Shown: positions 17,879 through 27,543, counted from the stretch's first letter. The stretch: 64,000 nt of DNA from Candidatus Latescibacterota bacterium (GCA_022821085.1 JAJEEG010000003.1:18508-82507), one strand, 5' to 3'. Numbers and translations are program-made. The notes: generated from the sequence alone by a model not told the origin.

Positions 17879-18391
17879 GTGAGCGAAGACCGGGTTAATA
17901 TCGGATTCATCCGCAAACCCCACGGCCTCAAGGGTTACGTCCGCGTGGAAGGATTGTCGGACGCTCCGGACCGGTTCGCGGACCTGGACCGGATCGGCGT
18001 GGAAATGAAGGACGGCCGGCGGGAGTCGCTGGAGATCGAACGCTGCGTCCGGGACGGGAACGGCTGGAGGATGAAGTTCCGCGGGGTCGATCAGGCGGAG
18101 CACGCGGAACGGCTCCGCGGCGCATACATCCAGGTGCCCGAAGAAGCCGTCGCCCCGTTGCCCCGCGACGCGTACTATGTCTTCGAACTCGAAGGCTGCG
18201 CGGTCGTTTCCGACGAAGGAGAAGAGATCGGAATCCTTCGCGAGGTGATGTCCCTGCCCGCGAACGACGTGTTTGTCGTGGACACGCCAACCGGAGAAGC
18301 GATGATCCCGGCGGTCCGGGACATCGTGGTGGAACTCGATCCCGGGAAAGACAGGGTCGTCATACGGAAGATCCCGGGGTTGATCTCGTAG
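17879..18391 (+). CDS. rimM: Ribosome maturation factor RimM
   Basis: Binds S19 and helps mature the 30S head. The 170-residue protein has the N-terminal RimM barrel (IGFIRKPHGLKGYVRVE) and the C-terminal PRC barrel (AYYVFELEGCAVVSDEGEEIG, then MIPAVRDIVVELD). It starts at GTG 17879. Located between rpsP and trmD as usual. Confidence 0.93.
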   Translation: MSEDRVNIGFIRKPHGLKGYVRVEGLSDAPDRFADLDRIGVEMKDGRRESLEIERCVRDGNGWRMKFRGVDQAEHAERLRGAYIQVPEEAVAPLPRDAYYVFELEGCAVVSDEGEEIGILREVMSLPANDVFVVDTPTGEAMIPAVRDIVVELDPGKDRVVIRKIPGLIS

Positions 18392-18402
18392 CGGAACAGA
18401 CC

Positions 18403-19167
18403 ATGCGTATCGACATTCTTACGGCTTTCCCGGGCGTATTCGCGGGACCCTTCGGGGAGAGTATCGTGGGCCGGGCGTGCCGGCGGGACCTGGTGGACGT
18501 ATTCGTCCACGACCTGCGGGCGTTTACGACGGACCGCCACAAGACCGTCGATGACTACGCCTACGGCGGAAGCCCGGGCATGGTGCTCAAGGCGGAGCCC
18601 ATTTTCAGGGGCGTAGGGCATATCCGGCGGCAGGCAGGCCAGGCAGACGCGACATCCAGGACTGACCGCTCCCGTACCGTGTTGTTGTCGGCCGGGGGCA
18701 GGACCTTCGTGCAGGAAACGGCCAGGTCCTTCGCGGAACTGGACCAGCTGGTCCTCATCTGCGGGCATTACAAGGGTGTCGACGAACGGGTGGCCACGGG
18801 CCTGGGCGCCGAGGAGTATTCCGTGGGCGATTTCGTCGTCACCGGCGGCGAGATCCCGGCCATGATGATCGCGGACGCCGTGATCCGTCTCCTTCCCGGG
18901 GTCCTGGGCGAAATGGCCTCCGCGGTCACGGATTCACACTACGAAGGACTACTGGGCAACGCCGTGTACACGCGGCCGGAGCACTACCAGGAGTGGCGCG
19001 TGCCCGAGGTGCTGCTTTCCGGGCACCATGAGCGCATTGAACAATGGGAGAGGCAGGACGCCCTGAAGAAGACGTACCAGCATCGTCCCGACTTGCTGGA
19101 GACCGTGGAATTGACCGGAGAAGATCTGACCTATCTTAGAACCCTTCAACAGAACGAGAACGGGTAG
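18403..19167 (+). CDS. trmD: tRNA (guanine-37-N1)-methyltransferase
   Basis: Makes m1G37 in tRNAs reading CNN codons, preventing +1 frameshifts. SPOUT (trefoil-knot) motifs are clear: [50 protein letters not shown] and [14 protein letters not shown]. Length of 254 is normal. It starts 11 nt after rimM. Confidence 0.96.
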   Translation: MRIDILTAFPGVFAGPFGESIVGRACRRDLVDVFVHDLRAFTTDRHKTVDDYAYGGSPGMVLKAEPIFRGVGHIRRQAGQADATSRTDRSRTVLLSAGGRTFVQETARSFAELDQLVLICGHYKGVDERVATGLGAEEYSVGDFVVTGGEIPAMMIADAVIRLLPGVLGEMASAVTDSHYEGLLGNAVYTRPEHYQEWRVPEVLLSGHHERIEQWERQDALKKTYQHRPDLLETVELTGEDLTYLRTLQQNENG

Positions 19168-19205
19168 CGTACCCGCGATCGTTCGAAAGGACGGAAGTTT
19201 CAGCC

Positions 19206-19550
19206 ATGAACGCATTAGACACGATCACCCAGGACCAGTTGCGGACCGACCTCCCGGAATTCCGCGCCGGAGACACCATTCGGATGGAGGTCAAGGTCCG
19301 CGAAGGCGACAAGGAACGCGTACAGCTCTTCCAGGGCGTTGTCATCCAGCGGTCCGGCCACGGCATCGGCGAGACCGTCACGGTCCGCAAGATTTCGCAG
19401 GGGATAGGCGTCGAGCGCATCTTCCCGCTGCATTCGCCGTCGGTTGGTAATATCCAGGTATTGCGCAAGGGCAAGGTACGGCAATCACGCATCTACTACC
19501 TGAGGAAGCTCAAGGGCAAGGCCGCCCGGATCGCCGAGCGGCGCAACTGA
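19206..19550 (+). CDS. rplS: 50S ribosomal protein L19
   Basis: Large-subunit protein at the 30S/50S interface. The 114 residues contain [22 protein letters not shown], the family signature [21 protein letters not shown], and a basic C-terminus [15 protein letters not shown]. The preceding 38 nt contain gaaagga upstream of the ATG. It ends 2 nt before rnhB. Confidence 0.96.
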   Translation: MNALDTITQDQLRTDLPEFRAGDTIRMEVKVREGDKERVQLFQGVVIQRSGHGIGETVTVRKISQGIGVERIFPLHSPSVGNIQVLRKGKVRQSRIYYLRKLKGKAARIAERRN

Positions 19551-19552
19551 GC

Positions 19553-20197
19553 ATGTCGAAGGGCGACGCGGAGCAGCTAAGGCTCCGGGCCATGGCCCGC
19601 TTTGATCGATCCGTGCTCGTTCATGGCACGCGGCACGCGGCCGGTGTCGACGAAGCGGGGCGGGGCGCCCTGGCCGGCCCCGTGATCGCGGCCGCCGTCA
19701 TGCTGCCGGACGATGCCGAGATTCCGGGTCTGGACGATTCGAAACGCCTCACGCCCGCCAGGCGGGATGCTCTCTACGAGAGGATCACGGCCATTGCCAC
19801 GGCAATCGGCGTCGGCCGGTCCGACCCGGCCGCGATCGACGCTGTGAACATCCGCCGGGCGAATCTACTCGCCATGAAAGAAGCCGTGGAGGCCCTCTCG
19901 CCGCCGCCCGGCCATCTGCTCGTAGACGGGATCGACCCCATCGACTGGCAGGGTCCCCAGACCACCGTGGTGGGAGGCGACGCGCTCAGCTTCTCCATCG
20001 CGGCCGCGTCCGTCATCGCGAAGGTGACGCGGGACCGTATCATGATCGCGTGCGACCCGGACTTTCCCGAATACGGCTTCGCCCGCCACAAGGGTTACGG
20101 CACGGCGGCGCACCTGGCCGCGCTCGAGGACCATGGTCCGTCAGCCGTGCATCGCCGCTCCTTCCTGCGGAAGAGATTCGATTTCTCCTCGGCCTGA
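19553..20197 (+). CDS. rnhB: Ribonuclease HII
   Basis: Cleaves RNA in RNA-DNA hybrids and at misincorporated ribonucleotides. Catalytic carboxylates lie in GVDEAGRGALAGPV (Asp, Glu), LLVDGIDPI (Asp) and the later SVIAKVTRDRIM (Asp); DDSKRLTPARR is also conserved. Length of 214 is usual. The rplS-rnhB-yraN order is common. Confidence 0.95.
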   Translation: MSKGDAEQLRLRAMARFDRSVLVHGTRHAAGVDEAGRGALAGPVIAAAVMLPDDAEIPGLDDSKRLTPARRDALYERITAIATAIGVGRSDPAAIDAVNIRRANLLAMKEAVEALSPPPGHLLVDGIDPIDWQGPQTTVVGGDALSFSIAAASVIAKVTRDRIMIACDPDFPEYGFARHKGYGTAAHLAALEDHGPSAVHRRSFLRKRFDFSSA

Positions 20198-20284
20198 CCA
20201 CCGGGCCGATTCGTATGTACGGCTGTTCATCCCGCGTTGATCCCGGGCATCCAATTCATCCCTGGCATTCATCCAGAAGGCATC

Positions 20285-20659
20285 ATGACCGCATCGAAGC
20301 AAATCCTGGGTCTACGCGGCGAGTCCATCGCGGAAGCGTTCCTGTGCAGGAAGGGCCATGCCGTGCTGGCCAGGAATTACCGGGATGCTGTTTCACGGTG
20401 CGAAATCGACCTCATCACCCGGGACGGCGACGAACTCGTCTTTGTGGAGGTCAAGGCCGGAACCGGCCGCCGGTTCGGCGACCCGCAGTCCAGGGTGGAC
20501 GCGAGGAAACAGCGCCAGATCGCCCGGGCCGCCCGCCGATTCCTGCAGGAACGTAGCTGGCACGAGACGCCGTGCCGTTTCGACGTCATCGGAATCGACC
20601 TATCGCGGAATCCGCCCGGGGTAACGCACCTGGAGCACGCATTCTGGAGTGCCGTCTGA
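20285..20659 (+). CDS. YraN family (UPF0102) nuclease-fold protein
   Basis: Function is not established for the family; the fold is restriction-endonuclease-like and resembles Holliday-junction resolvases. The 124-residue protein starts MTASKQILGLRGESIAEAFL, with CEIDLITRDGDELVFVEVKAG carrying the E-x-D...E-x-K nuclease-type residues and the R-x-D-x-x-K-Q segment SRVDARKQRQIARAA. ATG 20285 follows agaagg; an in-frame ATG at 20237 would add a repetitive Pro/Ile leader. It follows rnhB. Confidence 0.88.
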   Translation: MTASKQILGLRGESIAEAFLCRKGHAVLARNYRDAVSRCEIDLITRDGDELVFVEVKAGTGRRFGDPQSRVDARKQRQIARAARRFLQERSWHETPCRFDVIGIDLSRNPPGVTHLEHAFWSAV

Positions 20660-20680
20660 TGGGTCGCGACCACCACGTGG

Positions 20681-20728
20681 CGAACCTGAAGCGGCGAACC
20701 TGAAGCGGCGGTCCTGAAGCAGCGGTCC
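20681..20728 (+). repeat. 14-nt tandem repeat downstream of yraN
   Basis: cgaacctgaagcgg occurs at 20681 and 20695, then cggtcctgaagcag at 20709 and a partial cggtcc at 20723. The array fills about half the yraN-PHP spacer. Confidence 0.88.
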
Positions 20729-20772
20729 TCTCCCTGCGTGCGGTCGGGTCTCAAAAAGCCGGTTGGTCCGTT

Positions 20773-21948
20773 ATGCCGAAACTACGCAAATCACTGAAAA
20801 TCCTCGCCGCGGCCGGTTTCCTGCTCTGGCTCGCCGATGGGTTCTTGCTCATGCGGTCCGAATCTCCTCGTTCCGCGCCGGCCCCGGATCCCGGGCTATC
20901 GCCGCGCTATTCGGGCGCCATTCACATCCATTCCACGTACTCCGACGGCGGCGGGACGGTCGCGGATATCGTCCGGGCGGGGCAGAACGCGGGACCGGAT
21001 TTCCTCGTCCTGACCGATCACGATACGATGCAACCCCTGCTCGACGGCCACCAGGGATACCATGACGGGTTGCTGCTGCTGGTGGGCGAAGAGGTCAATA
21101 CCAGCGCGGGCCACCTGCTCGCCCTCGGTGTGGGCAGGGATGTGGATCAGGACGGTCCCCTGGGGCTGCCCGCGCTCGTCGAGGAAATCTCCGAATCGGG
21201 TGGCGTGTCCATCGCGGCGCATCCCACGGGCCGGCGTCCCTGGACCGACTGGACCGTCGAAGATATGGACGGCCTGGAATTGCTCAACGGGAACAGCGAA
21301 TGGCGCGACGACGGCGTGCTTGAACTGTTGCGGGCCCTCGTGTTCCTGCCGTTCATGCCCGACGGGGTATTCAACAGCCTCGTCGACCGTCCCGACGAGG
21401 CCATCCGCCTCTGGATGCATCGCGCGAGGCGTCAGCCAGTGACCGTGATCGGCAGCCTGGACGCCCACGAGCGCATACCGCTCTGGGGCGATCGCCACCT
21501 GTCCTTTCCTACCTATGAACGCCTGTTCGGATTGATCCGGACCTACGTGATCACCGGTACGGAACTGACTGGCGAAGTCGGGGTCGACGAGGAGATCCTG
21601 GTGAACGCGATCCACCGCGGCAGTTGCTACGTGGTGCTGGAAGGATACGAGCCGGCCTACGGTTTTTCCTTCGAGCTTACCATGGGGCCGGAGACTAAGT
21701 CCATGGGATCCAGTGTCGCGTTCCAGGACGGCGGACGGTTGCACGTGACCGCGCCGTCATCGGGCCCGGTGCGCATACGGTTATACAGAAACGGGGTCCC
21801 CCTGATCGAGACCGAAGGACATGAACTGTTCGTGGAGGTTCCGGGCCGGGGGGTCTATCACACCGAGGTCTACCAGCTTCGCAGCACCCTGCTGCGCGGC
21901 GAGCGTCAGCGGATCTGGATCATCTCGAACGCGATACGGGTGGAGTAG
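20773..21948 (+). CDS. Membrane-anchored PHP-domain metal-dependent hydrolase
   Basis: A 391-residue protein with an N-terminal hydrophobic anchor (residues 8-27, KILAAAGFLLWLADGFLLM) and an extracytoplasmic PHP domain: HIHSTYSDGGGTVADIV (metal HxH), FLVLTDHDTM, GGVSIAAHPTGRRPW and VIGSLDAHERIPLWG. PHP domains hydrolyse phosphoesters; secreted members related to CehA/McbA also occur. The C-terminal 110 residues look beta-rich. It stands alone between yraN and a convergent pyrC. Substrate unknown. Confidence 0.75.
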   Translation: MPKLRKSLKILAAAGFLLWLADGFLLMRSESPRSAPAPDPGLSPRYSGAIHIHSTYSDGGGTVADIVRAGQNAGPDFLVLTDHDTMQPLLDGHQGYHDGLLLLVGEEVNTSAGHLLALGVGRDVDQDGPLGLPALVEEISESGGVSIAAHPTGRRPWTDWTVEDMDGLELLNGNSEWRDDGVLELLRALVFLPFMPDGVFNSLVDRPDEAIRLWMHRARRQPVTVIGSLDAHERIPLWGDRHLSFPTYERLFGLIRTYVITGTELTGEVGVDEEILVNAIHRGSCYVVLEGYEPAYGFSFELTMGPETKSMGSSVAFQDGGRLHVTAPSSGPVRIRLYRNGVPLIETEGHELFVEVPGRGVYHTEVYQLRSTLLRGERQRIWIISNAIRVE

Positions 21949-21954
21949 TCTCAG

Positions 21955-22001
21955 CCCGGCTCACGCTACCCGTCTCATGCTTCCCGGCTCACGCTTTCCG
22001 G
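21955..22001. repeat. 14-nt tandem repeat between convergent genes
   Basis: cccggctcacgcta (21955), cccgtctcatgctt (21969) and cccggctcacgctt (21983) are three contiguous 14-nt units, with a partial fourth (tccgg). The array lies between the PHP gene and the pyrC stop. No terminator T-run is seen. Confidence 0.88.
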
Positions 22002-22006
22002 CCCTT

Positions 22007-23014
22007 CTACCGTACCTCCGCCACTTTCCATTCCAAATCCCGTCCGGCATACATGGGGACTACGTCGCCGTACCGCTCGGGGATGGCCGCTCCGGTCTTC
22101 GCGAACACCACGGTTTTTGCGGGCGGATCGACATCGTAGATCCGCTTCGCGTTGTCCGAGACGAAGGCCTGCAGCCTGTCCAGCGCGCCATGTTCTTCGA
22201 AGAGCCCGACGAGCATCTGCAGGGCGATGGGGGCGGTGAAGACCCCCGCGGCGCAGCCGGCGCACTCCTTTTTGTCGACCGGGTGGGGCGCGGAATCGCT
22301 GCCGAAGACGAGTCCGGGGTGGGCGTCGAGGGCCAGCGCGAGGAGGGCGTCGCGGTCTTCCGGCCGCTTGGCGATGGGCTTGCAGAAGAGGTGGGGGTTG
22401 AGCAGGCCGCCCGCCACGTCGTCCAGGGTGATCAGCAGGTGCTGCAGGGTGACGGTGGCGGACAGGTTCTCGTGGCGGTCCAGCAGCGCGGCGGCCTCCC
22501 GGGTCGTGATGTGCTCCATGACGATGTGCAGCCGGGGAAAGCGCCTGGCCAGGTTTTCGTAGACGGGAAGGAACGCGCGCTCACGGTCCATGACGAAATC
22601 CGTCGATTCGCCGTGTACCATCAGCCGGATGCCCAGGTCCTGCATCAGGTCCAGGGTATCCTCAACGTCGCCAAGGTCGCCGACGCCCTGTTCGCTGTGG
22701 GTGGTGACGCCTTCCGGGTACAGCTTGACGCCGATGATACGGTCCTTCATCGAAGCCAGTTCGCTTTCGGTGTAGGGCCGCATGAACAGGGTCATGTAGG
22801 GTTCGAAGGCAAGGGGTTCCACGACCTCCCTGACTTCCCGATCGTATCTGTCCAGCCGGACCTGGTTGTCCACGGGAGGCACCAGGTTGGGCATGATAAC
22901 GCCTCCGGCGAAGGTCTCCGCGCTCAGCGGCGCAACGCGCCTCAGCATGGCGCCTTCGCGGAAGTGGATGTGCATGTCCAGGGGGGAATGCAGGGAAAAG
23001 GTGGTGTTCGGCAT
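22007..23014 (-). CDS. pyrC: Dihydroorotase, PyrC type
   Basis: Cyclises carbamoyl-aspartate to dihydroorotate in pyrimidine synthesis. The 335-residue protein begins [23 protein letters not shown] (metal HxH), with GVKLYPEG (carboxylated Lys), [10 protein letters not shown] and TLQHLL (metal His residues) and FGSDSAPHP (catalytic Asp). This matches the short E. coli-like PyrC rather than the long PyrC/AllB type. The open frame extends to 23164 but lacks homology there. Confidence 0.93.
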   Translation of the reverse strand: MPNTTFSLHSPLDMHIHFREGAMLRRVAPLSAETFAGGVIMPNLVPPVDNQVRLDRYDREVREVVEPLAFEPYMTLFMRPYTESELASMKDRIIGVKLYPEGVTTHSEQGVGDLGDVEDTLDLMQDLGIRLMVHGESTDFVMDRERAFLPVYENLARRFPRLHIVMEHITTREAAALLDRHENLSATVTLQHLLITLDDVAGGLLNPHLFCKPIAKRPEDRDALLALALDAHPGLVFGSDSAPHPVDKKECAGCAAGVFTAPIALQMLVGLFEEHGALDRLQAFVSDNAKRIYDVDPPAKTVVFAKTGAAIPERYGDVVPMYAGRDLEWKVAEVR

Positions 23015-23050
23015 GGGATGCGTGGGGATTCCGGAGTAACGCCTTCCGCG

Positions 23051-23109
23051 ATTAAGGACCGGGGTCGTAATCAGGATCCGGGGCCGTACATTAAGGGCCG
23101 GGGTCGTAG
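23051..23109. repeat. About 20-nt tandem repeat between ygfZ and pyrC
   Basis: Three units, attaaggaccggggtcgta (23051), atcaggatccggggccgtac (23070) and attaagggccggggtcgtag (23090). The last encodes the final residues of ygfZ (YDPGP) and its stop, so the array seems to have grown from the gene end. Confidence 0.85.
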
Positions 23110-24185
23110 AAGGGCAGGTCCGCGATTTCGGCGCGGGCCGGGCCGCCTTCGACCTCGACTTCAAACGGTCCTCCCGACGCCATGGATCTCCGCCGGACGA
23201 ATCCCAGCGCGATGATCCCGTCGACCGCTCGTCCGCGGACCGCCGTGGTGATCCACCCGGCGTCCTTCCCGTCCTTCCGGATCACGGCATTTCGCGCGGG
23301 CAGCGTTTTCCCTTCGATGGCCAGTCCCGACAGCAGGCGGTTGGGACGGCCCCGGTGTTCCATCATCACGACGGGCTCCTGCCCGATGTAGCAACCCTTG
23401 GTGAAACTGACGGCCCGGTCCTTCACCGCCTCGTTGGGAATGATCCGTTCGTCCAGTTCCACCGCGCAGCGGGGGATGCCCGCTTCCACGCGCAGGACCT
23501 CCAGGGTCTCGTATCCGATGGGTACGCAACTGACAACGTCGTCCTCGCCATCTCCCGCGCCGGCGAGTAACGTCTTCCAGATTTCGTCCGCGCTTTCGGC
23601 GGGGACGTAGATATCGTAATCCCGTTCGCCCGTACGATGCGTACGCGCCACGGTCGCGGGCACGCCGTTCCACTCGATCTCCACGTTTCCGCCGGGTGGC
23701 AGCGGTGGCAGGGGGCCGGCCAGGCCCGAGATGCAGTCGTCCGCACGCCTGCCGGACACGCCAATCAAACCGTACCGATCGGTGACGTCCGTGATCTCGA
23801 CGTCGTCCATGAGAGCGTACCTGTCGAGCGTATCCCGGAGTACGTCCGCCATGCCCGGTTCCACGTCAATGAGCAGGTCTTCCCCGCGGACGTGGACCGT
23901 CATGTCCGAGATGATCTTCCCCTGGGGCGTCAGCATGCAGGCATAGACGCCCTCTCCGGCGCCGAGCTGCTCCACGTCGTTGGTCACCACGCGGTGCAGG
24001 AAGCGCTGCCGGTCCGCGCCGGTCATGCGCAGCTTGCCGCGGCCGGAGAGGTCGCTCATGCCGGCGGCGGTCCGGACCGCGCGGTATTCGGCGGCCGCGT
24101 CCCCGTAGTGCAGCACGGCCGGCCGGCCCTGGAAGTCGCCGGCGACCGCGCCGAGATCGTCGTGGCTGATGGCCGTTTCAAGCAT
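23091..24185 (-). CDS. ygfZ: YgfZ/GcvT-like folate-binding Fe-S repair protein
   Basis: Folate-dependent protein that helps make or repair Fe-S enzymes. It has the GcvT fold, with [22 protein letters not shown] at the N-terminus and the diagnostic [10 protein letters not shown] motif with the functional Cys. Length of 364 is at the upper end for YgfZ and near GcvT, but the K-G-C-Y-x-G-Q-E motif decides. Start taken at ATG 24185; GTG 24194 is an alternative. It is divergent from glyS. Confidence 0.87.
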   Translation of the reverse strand: MLETAISHDDLGAVAGDFQGRPAVLHYGDAAAEYRAVRTAAGMSDLSGRGKLRMTGADRQRFLHRVVTNDVEQLGAGEGVYACMLTPQGKIISDMTVHVRGEDLLIDVEPGMADVLRDTLDRYALMDDVEITDVTDRYGLIGVSGRRADDCISGLAGPLPPLPPGGNVEIEWNGVPATVARTHRTGERDYDIYVPAESADEIWKTLLAGAGDGEDDVVSCVPIGYETLEVLRVEAGIPRCAVELDERIIPNEAVKDRAVSFTKGCYIGQEPVVMMEHRGRPNRLLSGLAIEGKTLPARNAVIRKDGKDAGWITTAVRGRAVDGIIALGFVRRRSMASGGPFEVEVEGGPARAEIADLPFYDPGP

Positions 24186-24250
24186 CTGTAGCACCGGGTG
24201 TTCGATATGCGTTATCGAAGCGGGGCGAAATACCTTAAAAAACGCTATGT

Positions 24251-24280
24251 ATCATTGCGGGGGCACCCGGCTTCTGTCAA
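24251..24280 (-). promoter_or_regulatory. Candidate promoter of ygfZ
   Basis: On the minus strand TTGACA (24275-24280), an 18-nt spacer and AATGAT (24251-24256) lie about 65 nt upstream of the ygfZ start. Confidence 0.5.
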
Positions 24281-24313
24281 TCTATATTTTGGGTGCGGCG
24301 GGGGCCTTTTGGG

Positions 24314-24342
24314 TTGACACCGCACGGGGTTTTCGTTATGGT
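24314..24342 (+). promoter_or_regulatory. Promoter of the glycyl-tRNA synthetase gene
   Basis: TTGACA (24314-24319), a 17-nt spacer and TATGGT (24337-24342) precede the synthetase start by about 78 nt. Together with the minus-strand element at 24251-24280 it forms a divergent promoter region. Confidence 0.65.
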
Positions 24343-24419
24343 GAACGCGTTGTTCGCGGCGTGCCTGAAGCGCCGCGCTGCCTGCCATCTCCCCATTGTT
24401 CAAACCGGAAAGGACCGCG

Positions 24420-26018
24420 GTGGCCGCTGTCTCGCTGGAACAACTCGTCTCCCTCTGCAAGCGCCGCGGAATCATCTACCCGGGCTCGGAAATCTACGGC
24501 GGCCTGCAGGGCCTGTACGACTACGGCCCGGTGGGCGTCGAGTTGAAGAACAACATCGTGGACTCCTGGTGGCGGCGCAACGTCTATGAGCGGGATGACA
24601 TGGAGGGGCTCGACAGCGCCATCCTGATGAATCCGCTGACCTGGAAGTATTCGGGTCACGAGGAGACTTTCGTCGACCCCCTGGTGGACTGCCGCAAGTG
24701 CCAGGGTAGGTGGCGCGCCGACCAGATAGGGGACACGTGTCCCGCGTGCGGGTCCACGGACCTGACCGAGCCGCGGCCCTTCAACCTGATGTTCAAGACG
24801 CAGGTGGGTCCGGTCTCGGAAGAAGGTGCTTTTGCCTACCTGCGCCCTGAGACGGCCCAGGGCATCTTCGTCAATTTCAACAACGTATTGACCACCACGG
24901 CGCGCAAGCTGCCTTTCGGTATCGCCCAGGTGGGCAAGGGGTTCCGCAACGAGATCAATCCCCGCAACTTCCTGTTCCGTGTACGTGAGTTCGACATGCT
25001 GGAGATCGAGTTCTTCGTCCATCCCGGTACCGAGGACGAATGGCAGGACCGCTGGCTGGAGGACCGCCTCGCCTGGTGGGAACACATCGGCGTCAGCCGG
25101 GACAACATCCAGATCCTTGACGTGCCGGGGGAGGATCTCGCCCATTACTCGAAGAAGACCTATGACCTCATGTACCGGTATCCCACCCTCGGTTTTGAGG
25201 AACTGGAGGGTATCGCGAGCCGGACGGACTTCGACCTGGGCTGCCACACGCGGTACCAGGAGCAGTACGACCTCACCGCGCAGGTCGCGGAAAACCCGTC
25301 CAGCACGACACGGCTCTCGTATTTCGATCCGCAGGCGAACCGCCACTTGATCCCCTTCGTGGTCGAGCCGTCGGCGGGGGTCGGCCGGTGCCTGCTGGCC
25401 GTGCTCAGCGAAGCCTACGACGAATCCATGGTCAAGGCGCCGCCGGAGGACAAGCTGGCCGGCGTCAAGGGCGGGCTGGACGCCTTCAACGCGTCGGTCG
25501 CGAAGCACAGCAAATTGCCGGACGAAACGCGGGATTCCCTGCTGGCCTTCGGGGAGGCTATCGCCGGCGATCTGCCCGAAAATATGCCGCGCATCGACGC
25601 GCTCCTGGCCATGCCGGGCGCGGAACGGATCAAGGAAGGCAAGACGCTGCGGAACCTGTCGCAGAAGGTCATCGGCGACCACTACCGCACGGTATTGCGG
25701 CTCAGGCCCCACCTGGCCCCGGTCAAGGTGGCGATCTTCCCGCTGAAGCGGACCGACGACCGGCTCGCCTCCGCGGCCCGGGACATCCGCACGTCGCTGC
25801 AGTCCGGGGGCAGGATACGCACGGTGTACGACGATACGGGCGCCATAGGCAAGCTCTACCGGCGCCAGGACGAAATCGGCACGCCGCTCTGCGTCACGGT
25901 CGACTTCCAGACCCTCGACGACCAGGCGGTTACGGTCCGCGACCGGGATACCATGGCACAGGACCGGGTGGCCATCGGTGAATTGGAAGATTACGTAGAA
26001 GAAAAGCTGGCATCCTGA
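24420..26018 (+). CDS. glyQS: Glycyl-tRNA synthetase, alpha2 type
   Basis: Charges tRNA-Gly. The sequence has the archaeal/eukaryotic-like homodimer architecture: RRGIIYPGSEIYGGLQGLYDYGP at the start, a zinc-type insert (CRKCQGRW...CPACGS), class II motif 2 GKGFRNEINPRNFLFRVREFDMLEIEFF, ETAQGIFVNF, motif 3 EPSAGVGRCLLAVL and a C-terminal anticodon-binding domain (VAIFPLKRTDDRL). The GTG at 24420 with aaagga 6 nt upstream is preferred over TTG 24396. About 532 residues. Its promoter lies directly upstream. Confidence 0.93.
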   Translation: MAAVSLEQLVSLCKRRGIIYPGSEIYGGLQGLYDYGPVGVELKNNIVDSWWRRNVYERDDMEGLDSAILMNPLTWKYSGHEETFVDPLVDCRKCQGRWRADQIGDTCPACGSTDLTEPRPFNLMFKTQVGPVSEEGAFAYLRPETAQGIFVNFNNVLTTTARKLPFGIAQVGKGFRNEINPRNFLFRVREFDMLEIEFFVHPGTEDEWQDRWLEDRLAWWEHIGVSRDNIQILDVPGEDLAHYSKKTYDLMYRYPTLGFEELEGIASRTDFDLGCHTRYQEQYDLTAQVAENPSSTTRLSYFDPQANRHLIPFVVEPSAGVGRCLLAVLSEAYDESMVKAPPEDKLAGVKGGLDAFNASVAKHSKLPDETRDSLLAFGEAIAGDLPENMPRIDALLAMPGAERIKEGKTLRNLSQKVIGDHYRTVLRLRPHLAPVKVAIFPLKRTDDRLASAARDIRTSLQSGGRIRTVYDDTGAIGKLYRRQDEIGTPLCVTVDFQTLDDQAVTVRDRDTMAQDRVAIGELEDYVEEKLAS

Positions 26019-26029
26019 GACGGAGCTGC

Positions 26030-26159
26030 CCCGGCGGAAAAAGGGTCGACCCGGCGGAAAAAGGGCCGCCCCGGCGGAAAAAGGGCCGCCCCGGCGGAAA
26101 AAGGGTCGACCCGGCGGAAAAAGGGCCGCCCCGGCGGAAAAAGGGCCGCCCCGGCAGAG
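26030..26159 (+). repeat. 20-nt tandem array with A-B-B-A-B-B order
   Basis: Six full 20-nt units start at 26030, 26050, 26070, 26090, 26110 and 26130, with a decayed seventh from 26150. Each is cccggcggaaaaaggg plus either tcga (A) or ccgc (B); the order is A B B A B B, so a 60-nt super-unit was itself duplicated. The array fills the spacer between the synthetase stop and the next RBS. No CRISPR-like unique spacers are present. Confidence 0.95.
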
Positions 26160-26204
26160 AACGTGACCGCCCCGGCGGCGCGAGAGACGGGAAAGGAGCA
26201 ATAC

Positions 26205-27377
26205 ATGGCACGGAACGTAAACGTGGGCCTGGTAGGTTATTCGTTCATGGGCAAGGCGCACAGCCACGCCTTCAAGGACATGTCCTTCTTCTTCCCGGAC
26301 GCGGACGGCGTGCCGATCATGAAGGCCATTTGCGGACGCAACGAGGAGAACGTGAAAGGCGCGGCCGCCGAGTTCGGCTGGGAAGGGTACGAGACCGACT
26401 GGAAGACGCTGATCGCCCGTGACGACATCGATCTCATCGACGTTTCGACACCGGGCGACAGCCACGCGGAGATCGCCATCGCCGCCGCCGAAGCGGGCAA
26501 GCACGTCTTTTGCGAGAAACCGCTGGCCAACAGTCTCGCGGAGGCTCGCGCCATGGCCGAAGCCGTGAACCGGGCGGGCGTGAAGAGCATGGTGGCCTAC
26601 AACTATCGGAGGGTGCCCGCCGTCGCGCTGGCGAAGCGGCTCATCGAAGAAGGCCGGATCGGCCAGGTGTATCACTGGCGCGCCGTTTACCTGCAGGACT
26701 GGATCATGGACCCCGACTTCCCCCTGGTGTGGCGGCTGCAGAAGGAGAAGGCCGGCTCGGGTCCCCACGGCGACCTGAATGCCCACATTATCGACCTGGC
26801 CCGGTATCTCATCGGCGAGATCACCGAGGTGACCGGCATGCAGGAGACCTTCATCAAGGAACGTCCCATCGTGGAGGAGATCGATTCGGCCCTCGGCGCG
26901 AGCGCCGGCGGTTCCACGCGGAAGGGACCGGTGACCGTGGACGACACGACCCTGGCGCTGGCCCGGTTCGAGAACGGCGCCGTGGGTTCCTTCGAGGCCA
27001 CGCGCTTCGCCGGCGGCAGGCGGAACGGAAACCGGTTCGAGATCAACGGCAGCAAGGGTTCCATCGCCTTCAACCTGGAGAAGATGAACGAGCTCCAGTA
27101 CTACAACCGGGAAGACGAGGACCACGTGCAGGGCTTCCGCGAGATCATCGTGACCGAAGGCGCCCACCCCTACATGGACCGGTGGTGGCCGCCCGGTCAC
27201 ATCATCGGCTGGGAGCACACCTTCATTCACGAGGTGTACGATCTCATGCAGGCCATCGCCGGCTCCGACGACAACCTGCATCCGGATTTCGACGAAGGGG
27301 TAAGGGACCAGGCCGTGCTGGAAGCCGTTTCGCTGTCGGCGGAGAACGGCAGCTGGGTCCGGATCGCCGACCTGTAG
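26205..27377 (+). CDS. Gfo/Idh/MocA family oxidoreductase
   Basis: NAD(P)-dependent dehydrogenase acting on a sugar, sugar acid or inositol. The 390-residue protein begins MARNVNVGLVGYSFMGKAHSHAF (Rossmann loop), has the family CEKPLANSLAEA motif with the catalytic Lys, and LNAHIIDLARYLIGE with the active-site His. aaaggag lies 6 nt before ATG 26205. It is followed by an isomerase and a solute-binding lipoprotein, which suggests uptake and catabolism of a carbohydrate; the substrate cannot be read from sequence. Confidence 0.88.
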   Translation: MARNVNVGLVGYSFMGKAHSHAFKDMSFFFPDADGVPIMKAICGRNEENVKGAAAEFGWEGYETDWKTLIARDDIDLIDVSTPGDSHAEIAIAAAEAGKHVFCEKPLANSLAEARAMAEAVNRAGVKSMVAYNYRRVPAVALAKRLIEEGRIGQVYHWRAVYLQDWIMDPDFPLVWRLQKEKAGSGPHGDLNAHIIDLARYLIGEITEVTGMQETFIKERPIVEEIDSALGASAGGSTRKGPVTVDDTTLALARFENGAVGSFEATRFAGGRRNGNRFEINGSKGSIAFNLEKMNELQYYNREDEDHVQGFREIIVTEGAHPYMDRWWPPGHIIGWEHTFIHEVYDLMQAIAGSDDNLHPDFDEGVRDQAVLEAVSLSAENGSWVRIADL

Positions 27378-27457
27378 TCCGGCCCGCAGGCCGCAAACCA
27401 GTGAACGCGACACCGGCGCGGGGCACCCGCCGTCTACCGGCGTCCTCCGCGCCCTAC

Positions 27458-27522
27458 ATGCCGGCTGTGAATGCCGACTATGAATGCCGGCTGTGAATGC
27501 CGGCTGTGAATGCCGACTATGA
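27458..27522 (+). repeat. 13-nt tandem repeat, five units
   Basis: Units atgccggctgtga and atgccgactatga alternate at 27458, 27471, 27484, 27497 and 27510 (order a b a a b). Each carries ATG and TGA, but the 13-nt period rules out a long coding reading. It directly precedes the RBS of the next gene. Confidence 0.92.
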
Positions 27523-27543
27523 AACTGAAAGGAGCAGTCAATC

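Noticed and set aside
26030-26159. Possible CRISPR array
   Set aside because: Repeats are contiguous with no unique spacers, only 20 nt, and no cas genes are present.
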